From: Pseudoalteromonas sp. MEBiC 03607
GTDB lineage: Bacteria; Pseudomonadota; Gammaproteobacteria; Enterobacterales; Alteromonadaceae
NCBI RefSeq assembly: GCF_004792295.1
Contig: NZ_SRRY01000001.1
Coordinates: forward strand, 2,242,501-2,306,500
DNA length: 64,000 nucleotides
Direction: 5' to 3'
This document shows, one piece after another, positions 24,851-33,005 of this stretch; position 1 is the first letter of the stretch, and each line of letters opens with the position of its first letter. Made by a program: the position numbers and the translations under genes. The notes beneath the pieces were generated by a model. The model saw nothing but the letters and a program-made list of their open reading frames with translations, was not told the DNA's origin and did not search any database.

Positions 24851-26698
24851 TTACTCAACACCAATAAAACCACCGGTTTGATGTGACCACAGGGCAGCAT
24901 AGATGCCACCTTGTGAAATTAATTGTTGGTGAGAACCTTGTTCAACCACGCCACCTTCATCAAGTACAATGAGTCTATCCATTTGTGCAATAGTTGATAA
25001 GCGATGCGCAATTGCTATAACCGTTTTACCCGTCATTAAATCGTCTAAGCTGGTTTGAATTGCCGCTTCTACCTCTGAATCAAGGGCACTAGTTGCTTCA
25101 TCTAATATCAAAATTGGAGCATTTTTTAACAGTACACGGGCAATAGCAATACGCTGTCGCTGACCACCTGAAAGCTTCACACCTCGTTCACCGACTTGTG
25201 CAGCAAAGCCTTTATTACCTTTGCTATCTTCTAAGTCTTCGATGAACTCAAGTGCCTTAGCTTGCTTTGCAGCAGCGAGCATTTCTTCTTCAGTTGCATC
25301 TGGCCTGCCATAAAGAATGTTGTCTTTTACAGAGCGATGTAACAGCGAGGTATCTTGCGTCACCATCGCAATATGTTTACGTAAACTTTCTTGGCTTACA
25401 TCTGCGATGTTTTGACCATCAATACGAATAGTGCCCGAGTCAACATCATAAAAGCGCAGTAATAAGTTCACTAAGGTCGACTTACCAGCGCCAGAACGAC
25501 CCACTAAACCAATTTTTTCACCTGGTTTTATATCAAGGTTTAAGCCATTGATAACAGGGCCACGATGGGTTTCGTTAGCTGCTTTACCATAGTTAAATTG
25601 TACATTCTCAAAGCTTATAGACCCTTTATCAACGTTAAGGGTGCTCGCATCTGTTTTATCATCTACTTCAATCGGCGTTGATAGGGTTTTCATACCATCA
25701 GCAACAGTACCAATGTTTTCAAACAGGCTACTGATCTCCCACATGATCCATTGTGCCATACCGTTTAATCTAAGAGATAAACTCACTGCAATAGCGATAG
25801 CCCCAACACTGATGGCACTAATAGACCACAGATACAATGACAAAGCGGCAATGCTAAATACCAGCAAATAATTAAGAGTATTGATAGAAAAGTTCAAGCT
25901 GGTAACTAAACGCATCTGCTTATATACCGGCTGTAAAAACACATCCATGCTGTCTTTTGCGTATTGCTCTTCACGTTGCGTATACGAGAATAATTTGATT
26001 GTTGAAATGTTAGTATAACTATCAACCACACGTCCGGTCATTTCTGAACGCGCATCTGCCTGCGAGCTGGCTACTTTTTTGAGCTTGGGTACAAAATACA
26101 TCTGAATTGCAGCATAAAGGACTAACCAAACTAACAATGGCAGCATCAAACGCCAGTCAGATTCAGCGACTAAAAATACCATGGCACCAAAGTAGACTAC
26201 GATATACATTAGTACATCGAGCAGTTTCATCACTGACTCACGAACGGCTAATGAGGTCTGCATGACTTTTGTCGCAATACGACCAGCAAATTCGTTTTGA
26301 TAAAAGCTAACACTTTGACGAAGCAAATAACGGTGCGCTAGCCAACGGATAGACATAGGGTAGTTACCCAGTAGCGCTTGATGTAACACTGCTGAGTGAA
26401 AAAATACAACTATGGGCAATACTACCAGCAGCACAATTGCCATTTTTGTAAGCTCAGCCTGCTGCTCAACAAAAAGGGTATTAGGGGTGTATTGACCGAG
26501 CCAATCAACTAATTGCCCCATATAACTAAAAAGCGAGACTTCTAAAATAGCAAGTGCAGCTGCGCTTAAAGACATCAGTAGCAATGAAAGTTCCATGCCA
26601 CGGGTATAATGACGACAAAATGCAAATAAACTATTAGGTGGTTGAGATGGTTGCTCTTTCGGAAACGGATTAGTCATCCGTTCAAATAAACGATACAT
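24851..26698 (-). CDS. ABC exporter, fused permease and ATPase
   Basis: The 615-residue half-transporter has six membrane helices in residues about 35-330 and an ATPase domain in 360-600. Walker A is GLVGRSGAGKST, the signature LSGGQRQRIAIA, Walker B ILILDEATSALD, and the H-loop IAHRLSTI, all intact. It works as a homodimer in the inner membrane and belongs to the MsbA/multidrug type (ABCB), but without features that identify lipid A as substrate. The N-terminal residues (FERMTNPFPKEQPSQPP) form a cytosolic extension. No clear ribosome-binding site is seen before the ATG. The gene is divergent from the esterase gene. Confidence 0.88.
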   Translation of the reverse strand: MYRLFERMTNPFPKEQPSQPPNSLFAFCRHYTRGMELSLLLMSLSAAALAILEVSLFSYMGQLVDWLGQYTPNTLFVEQQAELTKMAIVLLVVLPIVVFFHSAVLHQALLGNYPMSIRWLAHRYLLRQSVSFYQNEFAGRIATKVMQTSLAVRESVMKLLDVLMYIVVYFGAMVFLVAESDWRLMLPLLVWLVLYAAIQMYFVPKLKKVASSQADARSEMTGRVVDSYTNISTIKLFSYTQREEQYAKDSMDVFLQPVYKQMRLVTSLNFSINTLNYLLVFSIAALSLYLWSISAISVGAIAIAVSLSLRLNGMAQWIMWEISSLFENIGTVADGMKTLSTPIEVDDKTDASTLNVDKGSISFENVQFNYGKAANETHRGPVINGLNLDIKPGEKIGLVGRSGAGKSTLVNLLLRFYDVDSGTIRIDGQNIADVSQESLRKHIAMVTQDTSLLHRSVKDNILYGRPDATEEEMLAAAKQAKALEFIEDLEDSKGNKGFAAQVGERGVKLSGGQRQRIAIARVLLKNAPILILDEATSALDSEVEAAIQTSLDDLMTGKTVIAIAHRLSTIAQMDRLIVLDEGGVVEQGSHQQLISQGGIYAALWSHQTGGFIGVE

Positions 26699-26857
26699 AG
26701 ACGACGCTTTTTAAAAATCAAAGTAGCACTACTATATCATTTGAGTGGTTTTTTAGCAGTTCATTTAGCTCAAAAACTCAGATCAAAATCTATCCTCTAT
26801 TCAGTTATTTACATCTTCTGTGAGAAGTGAAAATATAATAAGAAAAAGGAATTAATT

Positions 26858-27688
26858 ATGAAAAAGTTGCTCTTTACACTTTCGCTTGTTATTAGCTTAC
26901 CACTTTGTGCTTATCAAACCGAAACCCATACATTTAAGGGTAAACAAACCGCCATTGAGAAACCCGTTACGGTAACGTTACCGGATGGCTATCAAGAATC
27001 TAATAATTACAATGTTATTTATGTATTACATGGCTATAGCGGCAACCATACTGATTGGACAAAACTAACAGATATCGAAAAACTTGCCGATCAATATAAC
27101 GTCATTATCGTTAATCCTGATGGAAACTTCGGCTCTTGGTATCTCGATTCTGACATCGACAAAAGTTCGCAATACGAAACTTACATCGCTGAAGATTTAG
27201 TCAATTATATAGACACAACCTATTCGACCAATCGGTCTAAAAGTGGCCGTGCAATAACAGGTTTATCGATGGGGGGATTTGGTGCTTTGCATATTGCCAT
27301 TAATAACCAAACTCGTTTTGCCGCAGTATCGGGAATCTCGGCAGGTGTTGATGTAAGACCGTTTAGTGCTGAATTTGGCCTTGCAAAAGTATTGGGTGGC
27401 TATGCCGATAATCAAGAAAAGTGGGATAACATTGCCATTATTAATAACTTACATAAAATAGCTGCAGGTAACACAGCGTGGAAAAAAGGCGCTGATACTC
27501 TCGCTATCATGCTCGATATAGGTGTAGATGACTTCTTTGTAGAGCAAAACCGAGCGCTGCACCAAGCTATGCTTAAGCTGCGAATTCGTCACGATTACAT
27601 AGAGCGTCCGGGTTCTCACGATTGGCATTACTGGAATAAAGTAATCCCTTATCAGTTTCTGTTTTTAACAACACATATGGGGCAATAA
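26858..27688 (+). CDS. Secreted alpha/beta-hydrolase esterase (FrmB/esterase-D-like)
   Basis: The 276-residue protein has a signal peptide (about residues 1-19, ending LCA). The hydrolase core has VIYVLHGYSGNHTDW, the nucleophile elbow GLSMGGFGAL with its Ser near residue 145, Asp in DIGVDDFF, and the catalytic His in GSHDWHYW. The pattern is that of esterase-D/tributyrin-esterase/feruloyl-esterase-like enzymes; export suggests a role in breaking down extracellular esters. It is immediately followed (one base) by a VanZ-family gene. The start follows AAGGA. The natural substrate is unknown. Confidence 0.83.
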   Translation: MKKLLFTLSLVISLPLCAYQTETHTFKGKQTAIEKPVTVTLPDGYQESNNYNVIYVLHGYSGNHTDWTKLTDIEKLADQYNVIIVNPDGNFGSWYLDSDIDKSSQYETYIAEDLVNYIDTTYSTNRSKSGRAITGLSMGGFGALHIAINNQTRFAAVSGISAGVDVRPFSAEFGLAKVLGGYADNQEKWDNIAIINNLHKIAAGNTAWKKGADTLAIMLDIGVDDFFVEQNRALHQAMLKLRIRHDYIERPGSHDWHYWNKVIPYQFLFLTTHMGQ

Positions 27689-27689
27689 G

Positions 27690-28088
27690 ATGATGTTGCA
27701 ACGACTGCTGTTTTTAATGGCGCTTAGCTTTTTTGGATTTATTGGTTGGGTAATTTATTTAGCAAATACGGGGCAAAAATCACTGCTTTTTGATTTAGTT
27801 GCTGCAATTCCTTATGGCGATAAACTGGGCCATTTTTGCCTGTTTGGTTTGCTGACTTTATTCATTAACCTTGCGTTTAAATTTAAAACTATCAAACTTG
27901 TTGGACATGAAATTTATTTAGCGGTGCTCATTGTTTCCACGTTCGTTGTATTAGAAGAATTTAGTCAATATTTTGTGGCAACACGTACTTTAGATGTTTT
28001 CGATTTAATTGCAGATTTCTTAGGGATTGCTGTATTTAGCGCAATATCACTTTGGCTTAGTAAAAAGTTATACCCAGTTAAGCCCTAA
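27690..28088 (+). CDS. VanZ-family membrane protein
   Basis: The 132-residue protein has four membrane helices and the VanZ pattern: GDKLGHFCLFGLLTL in helix 2, then VVLEEFSQYF followed by RTLDVFDLIADFLGI, which is the conserved D-x-x-N/D-x-x-G region of the family. VanZ proteins modify sensitivity to teicoplanin or lipids in some species, but most members have no known role. It begins one base after the esterase stop and is probably cotranscribed. ATG 27693 is an equally possible start. Confidence 0.8.
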   Translation: MMLQRLLFLMALSFFGFIGWVIYLANTGQKSLLFDLVAAIPYGDKLGHFCLFGLLTLFINLAFKFKTIKLVGHEIYLAVLIVSTFVVLEEFSQYFVATRTLDVFDLIADFLGIAVFSAISLWLSKKLYPVKP

Positions 28089-28149
28089 ACTTTCAGTCAC
28101 TTGCTTGGTTTCGTCTATACTTATTGCAAAGCAAACAATTTAGTCGTGT

Positions 28150-29052
28150 ATGAACCAAGAAACATCGGAATATTTATCTGATATTATCACTCTCTTATTA
28201 GATGCTGTTTGTGTTGTAGACTCGAAAGGTACTTTGCTTTTTGCAAATCCAGCCTTTGAATCTATTTTCGGATACGCACCAGAAGAGGCTATTAATAGAC
28301 AGATGCTCGACTTTGTTTATCCAGAAGACAGAGCAAAAACAATTCAGGCTATCAACAAAATAGTGTCTAGCAATGATGATCCACGTTTTGAAAATCGTTG
28401 GGTAAGAAAAGATGGCAGAATAGTCCATGTTTTGTGGTCAGTTTATTGGTCAAAAGAAAAACAAGTCAGAGTGGCAATCGCTTATGACATTACTGAGCAA
28501 AAAAAATTAGAACAAAAATTAATTTATATGGCAGGCCATGACTCACTTACCGATTTACCTAACCGTCATTATCTGACCACACAATTAGAAGAATCTTTGT
28601 CAATTGCGAATACCATTTCAACAGTAATAGGCGTGTTATTTATTGATATTGATGGCTTTAAGCAAGTTAATGATATCCATGGTCATGGAGCGGGCGATAA
28701 GCTGTTAAAAACAATTGCCATGCGTATTCGCCATGTATTGAAAAAAGGTGACTCAGTAGGCCGTTTAGGTGGAGATGAATTTGTCGTGGTATTGAAAAGC
28801 GTTAAGAATAAAAATGACGTGATAGAAGCCGTTGATAAGTTAAAAGCAGAAATCTGTAAACCACTTATCTATAATGATGCAGAGCTTATTTACTCGCCAA
28901 GTATTGGTGCTGTGTTATTTCCAGAACATTATGGCGATGCAGAGTATTTAATTCAGTGCGCTGACAAAGCCATGTATAACGCAAAGTACGCGGGTGGCAA
29001 TCAGGTGGTGTTTTATAATGATACGATGACATTACCAGGTACAAAATCATAG
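28150..29052 (+). CDS. PAS-GGDEF diguanylate cyclase
   Basis: The 300-residue protein has no membrane segment. Residues about 10-125 form a PAS domain (LDAVCVVDSKGTLLFANPAFESIFGY, with a PAC-like end VAIAYDITEQKKL), joined by a short helix to a GGDEF domain (about 130-290). The active motif GRLGGDEF is intact, as are HDSLTDLPNRH and DIDGFKQVND, so cyclic-di-GMP synthesis is expected. The position of the inhibitory I-site reads KKGD rather than RxxD, so product inhibition may be weak. The signal sensed by PAS is unknown. It appears monocistronic. Confidence 0.88.
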   Translation: MNQETSEYLSDIITLLLDAVCVVDSKGTLLFANPAFESIFGYAPEEAINRQMLDFVYPEDRAKTIQAINKIVSSNDDPRFENRWVRKDGRIVHVLWSVYWSKEKQVRVAIAYDITEQKKLEQKLIYMAGHDSLTDLPNRHYLTTQLEESLSIANTISTVIGVLFIDIDGFKQVNDIHGHGAGDKLLKTIAMRIRHVLKKGDSVGRLGGDEFVVVLKSVKNKNDVIEAVDKLKAEICKPLIYNDAELIYSPSIGAVLFPEHYGDAEYLIQCADKAMYNAKYAGGNQVVFYNDTMTLPGTKS

Positions 29053-29234
29053 TGTCACTTACAACTGAGCAGTTACCTTCAATTCCTACGATTCTTACTT
29101 ATTTTAAACTTCACAGCACCTAGACAAAAGATAAACTCAGATTATTCAACCTAATAATTTGTTTTCTAACTCATAACTATTGCGTGAAATGAAATATTAG
29201 TTAGCCTTGAATTATTCATTGAAGGAGTGAAACT

Positions 29235-30632
29235 ATGTTAAAGCGTAAAATAATAACAACAACGGGTGCTTTGTTTAGCTCATCGCTGTTTTTGGTCTCG
29301 GCAGCTCAAGCCACAACACCTCAATATAAAGATCAACAAGCTTTGCATGATATTGCAAATGCAGTTTCAAAAACGCGTATAGAGCAAGATATACAAACGC
29401 TGGTTGATTTTGGCACTCGCCATACTCTTTCTGAGACGAAATCAGATACACGTGGTATTGGTGCAGCAAGACGTTGGATCAAGTCTGAATTTGAGGCGAT
29501 TTCTAAAGCGTGCGGAAATTGCCTAGAAATCATCGAAGTAAAAGACACTATTTCCGGTGAAAAGCGTATTCCAAACCCGGTAGAGGTTGTCAATATTGTG
29601 GCTATTCAGCGCGGTCAAGTTGATGCGAACCGAATGGTTATGATGTCGGGTGATATTGACTCGAGAGTGTCTGATGTAATGGACTATACCTCAGATGCGC
29701 CAGGGGCTAATGATAATGCATCTGGTGTGGCTGGCGTGCTGGAATCTGCGCGTGTTTTATCAAAGTATAAATTTAATGGCTCAATTGTTTATGCAGCTTT
29801 ATCTGGTGAAGAGCAAGGCTTATTTGGCGGTAAAATTTTAGCTAAATATGCACAAGAGCATAATTGGCGTGTTCATGGTGTTTTAAACAACGACATGATT
29901 GGTAATTCAACCGGCATTAATGGGGTAACAGATAACACAACTGCACGTATCTTCTCTGAAGGCACTCGCGTTATTGAAACCAAAGAGCAAGCCCATAAAC
30001 GCCGTTTTACCGGTGGTGAGGTTGATTCTGCAAGTCGTAACCTTGCTCGTTACATAGATACAATCGCAGATCGCTACATTGAAAATCTGGATACCATGTT
30101 GGTATATCGACTCGATCGTTTTGGTCGAGGAGGGCATCACCGTCCATTTAACGATGTTGGCTTTGCAGCTGTGCGTATAATGGAAACCAACGAAAATTAT
30201 AACCAACAACACCAAGACTTACGTGCTGAAAATGGTATTACCTACGGTGACACCATTGATCATGTTGATTTTGCCTATGCAGCGAAATTAACGTCACTAA
30301 ATGCAGTGACGATGGCATCAATGGCATGGGCGCCTGCACCACCAACAGGGGTCAGTATTTCAGGTGCTGTAAAGCCAAGTACAACCTTGGCGTGGCATGA
30401 AAGTGATGACCCAACTGTGGTTAGTTATAAAATCTATTGGCGTTATACCAGTGAGCCACAATGGCAATTTAGTCGTGATGTTGGCAAAGTCACCGAAGCA
30501 ACACTGAAAAATATTGTTATCGATAACTACTATTTTGGTGTTGCTGCTGTGAACAAAGATGGAATTGAATCACCGGTTGTATTTCCTGGTGATGTTGGTG
30601 CATTTGAATGGCCAGACAAATCACCTAAATAG
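29235..30632 (+). CDS. Secreted M28-family zinc peptidase with C-terminal FN3-like domain
   Basis: The 465-residue protein has a signal peptide (about residues 1-27), an M28 peptidase domain (about 60-340) and a fibronectin-III-like domain (about 360-455, TTLAWHESDDPTVVSYKIYWR). Metal-site segments are GANDNASGVAG (bridging Asp), SGEEQGLFGGK (catalytic Glu pair), LNNDMIG and GGHHRPFNDVGF. The first ligand, normally His in HxDS, reads GDIDSRV here. It probably trims peptides outside the cell or in the periplasm. GGAG precedes the ATG. The 3' end overlaps the convergent histidine kinase gene by eight bases. Confidence 0.85.
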   Translation: MLKRKIITTTGALFSSSLFLVSAAQATTPQYKDQQALHDIANAVSKTRIEQDIQTLVDFGTRHTLSETKSDTRGIGAARRWIKSEFEAISKACGNCLEIIEVKDTISGEKRIPNPVEVVNIVAIQRGQVDANRMVMMSGDIDSRVSDVMDYTSDAPGANDNASGVAGVLESARVLSKYKFNGSIVYAALSGEEQGLFGGKILAKYAQEHNWRVHGVLNNDMIGNSTGINGVTDNTTARIFSEGTRVIETKEQAHKRRFTGGEVDSASRNLARYIDTIADRYIENLDTMLVYRLDRFGRGGHHRPFNDVGFAAVRIMETNENYNQQHQDLRAENGITYGDTIDHVDFAYAAKLTSLNAVTMASMAWAPAPPTGVSISGAVKPSTTLAWHESDDPTVVSYKIYWRYTSEPQWQFSRDVGKVTEATLKNIVIDNYYFGVAAVNKDGIESPVVFPGDVGAFEWPDKSPK

Positions 30633-32781
30633 CAATCGTTAAGTCATAGCGGACACCACCGAGTTCGCTATGGGCTGCCGTTATACGCCAATTATGGGCT
30701 TCGACAATTTGTTTTACTATCGCAAGCCCAATCCCTGATCCTGATTGCTTAACTGTATTTAAGTCAGGCACTCTATAAAGGTGGTCAAAAATCTTTGTTA
30801 AACTCTCATCGCTCACGCCAGGGGCTGAATCTTCATAGCGGATCAATAGCTGTGTTTGGCTTTGGCTAATCGTTAAATTAATCTTACCGGGCTGATGCGT
30901 GTACTTAAGCGAATTACTGATTAAGTTTGCAAATAACTGTGAAAGCCTTGTTGCATCGCACTCAAAGTTTAATTCATTAGCAACATTTTGTGAGAATCTC
31001 ACTTCAAATTTATCAAGCTGGATTGCCATATCTGCGTGTAAGCTTTGGAAATACTCAGCTGCATTAATTGTTGTTACGTTGAGCTGAAAGCAGCTTTGCT
31101 CTAAAAGTGAAATTTTATTTAAATCAGTGACTAAAGTTGCCATATCGGTGATTTTTTGGTTGAGCTTTTCGTAGGTAAGCTCATTAAATTGAGTAAGACC
31201 AGCTTGCAGAGTTTCAAGGTGTAAGCGCAACCCGGTTAATGGACCACTTAGTTCGTGGGCAACTTGTGATAATAACTTACTACGTTGGCTGATTTGTTTA
31301 TCTAGATAATTCCGGCGTTGTTCAATCAGTTGTTTTCTTTGTTTTACTCTTAATAATGCGATGCCCATTACAGCTAAAAGCAAGCTAAATAATAAAATGC
31401 TGTATAAGATTGTTTGACGCTGTGAGGCTATGGCTTGGCTTTTTTCATGGTCTTGCAGTTTTAAATTTTGAATGGCCAAATCTCGGTCGCGAATAGCAAT
31501 TGAGTTTTGCAGCTCCGCTAAACGTTGATTGTAGTTGTTATGGGCAAAGTTTTTTTCAAGCTCCGTGATAGTGCGTTGATACGACAATGCTTGTTGATAA
31601 TCAGCTTGCTGTTGTGCAACTGTAATTAGATGTTCAAGGGCAAGGATCTGCTTTTGCAGCCTATTTTTTTGATTACTTAATTGAAAGGCCTGCTGTGCAT
31701 AATGTTTAGCTTGTTTAAGCTCAGTCGAGCCAATGTATAGTTTTGCTAATGTCAGTAACACATCAGTATATAAGTGATCGTCTTCTTTCAGTTCAGTGAT
31801 TACTTGTTTTTCAATTGCTAATGCTTGATCAGCTTTATCAATTTCAAGCAAATTTATTGCAATATTATGCTTAGCCCAAGCGGTATTTCTTGTGCTGTTA
31901 TAACTAGCAAATACTTGCTGAGCATCTTGTGCGTATTCAAGTGCTTTAGTGTAATTGTGTAGCCCATATTCGCATTGTGATAACTTAACTAAGCTATGTC
32001 CGATATCTGAAAGTGACCCCGTTTGTCTATCAAAACTAAGCGCTGTAATAAACTCGCTCTTTGCTTTTTCGTATTGGCCTAAATCTAAATAACTTTGAGC
32101 AATCGAATAGGTTATGCCTGCTTGTAATGAAATAGACGGTGACATCTGCTGAACTAGCTCACGGCGTTTTAGTTTATACTCCAGAGCAAGCGTTAACCTG
32201 TCTAACTGCTCAAGATTACGTGAGTAACCATGGTAGAGCATTTCTTTTTGCTTTAAGGTTAATTCGCGATTGTTGTCGTGAATATAAACCTCAAGCAAGT
32301 TCAAGGCGGCTTGATACTCACCAGCATTATGATAGGCACTGACAAGGCTCGCCACGGCGTCAATTTCATAATCGCTAAGTTGCAAACGCTGAAATAGCGC
32401 GACATTTTGTTGAGATAACGAAATTGCGGTTTCTAAGTCACTTTTTCTGTAGGCCAGTCGTGCTTTAGCAAGATACAACTCGCTGTATATAGGGGAGTCG
32501 TTTTTGTATTTTGGGCCTGCTTCAAGCTCATCTATTATTGTTTGCGCCTGCTGAAACTGCCCGAGCTGTATATGAACGTGAATTAATCTAACGTTAAAAC
32601 TGATTCTTTCTGCAAGGCTTGCAGATTCTAAAAGTTGTTTATCGATACTTAATAAATACTCATATCGTTTTTGGTAATCACTGATTGCTCTGGCTTCGTC
32701 AATATGGTTTTGCAATGATGATGCAAAAGCACAGTTCATTGATAAGGCAAAATACAGAAAAGCAGCGGCTTTAAGTTTCAT
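30625..32781 (-). CDS. Orphan sensor histidine kinase with periplasmic TPR domain
   Basis: The 718-residue protein has a signal peptide (MKLKAAAFLYFALSMNCAFA), about 390 residues of TPR-like helical repeats in the periplasm, a coiled region, one membrane helix (about 455-477), a HisKA domain with the phospho-acceptor in QVAHELSGPLTG, and an HATPase domain with FANLISNSLKYT, DSAPGVSD and SGIGLAIVKQ. ATG at 32781 is preferred because it begins the signal peptide; the TTG at 32811 lengthens it without a ribosome-binding site. No response regulator is next to it. The input may be a protein or peptide recognised by the TPR region. Confidence 0.85.
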   Translation of the reverse strand: MKLKAAAFLYFALSMNCAFASSLQNHIDEARAISDYQKRYEYLLSIDKQLLESASLAERISFNVRLIHVHIQLGQFQQAQTIIDELEAGPKYKNDSPIYSELYLAKARLAYRKSDLETAISLSQQNVALFQRLQLSDYEIDAVASLVSAYHNAGEYQAALNLLEVYIHDNNRELTLKQKEMLYHGYSRNLEQLDRLTLALEYKLKRRELVQQMSPSISLQAGITYSIAQSYLDLGQYEKAKSEFITALSFDRQTGSLSDIGHSLVKLSQCEYGLHNYTKALEYAQDAQQVFASYNSTRNTAWAKHNIAINLLEIDKADQALAIEKQVITELKEDDHLYTDVLLTLAKLYIGSTELKQAKHYAQQAFQLSNQKNRLQKQILALEHLITVAQQQADYQQALSYQRTITELEKNFAHNNYNQRLAELQNSIAIRDRDLAIQNLKLQDHEKSQAIASQRQTILYSILLFSLLLAVMGIALLRVKQRKQLIEQRRNYLDKQISQRSKLLSQVAHELSGPLTGLRLHLETLQAGLTQFNELTYEKLNQKITDMATLVTDLNKISLLEQSCFQLNVTTINAAEYFQSLHADMAIQLDKFEVRFSQNVANELNFECDATRLSQLFANLISNSLKYTHQPGKINLTISQSQTQLLIRYEDSAPGVSDESLTKIFDHLYRVPDLNTVKQSGSGIGLAIVKQIVEAHNWRITAAHSELGGVRYDLTIAI

Positions 32782-33005
32782 AGTAGGGTTTATTATTTTT
32801 TTAAATCCCAACTAGTCTAGCATGTCATACTTTTAAATGGGAATGATTTGCTTTTATAGCTAAAAGGAATTGCATTATGCAATTATTCTTCTCGCAACTT
32901 GCGAATAATATTGGCTAGATTTTTATAACGCATTGTTAAAAGACAATTTATTTTTTGGAATGGTTGCTGCTTAAAGTAATTACACACCCAAAGGAGAGTG
33001 TAATT

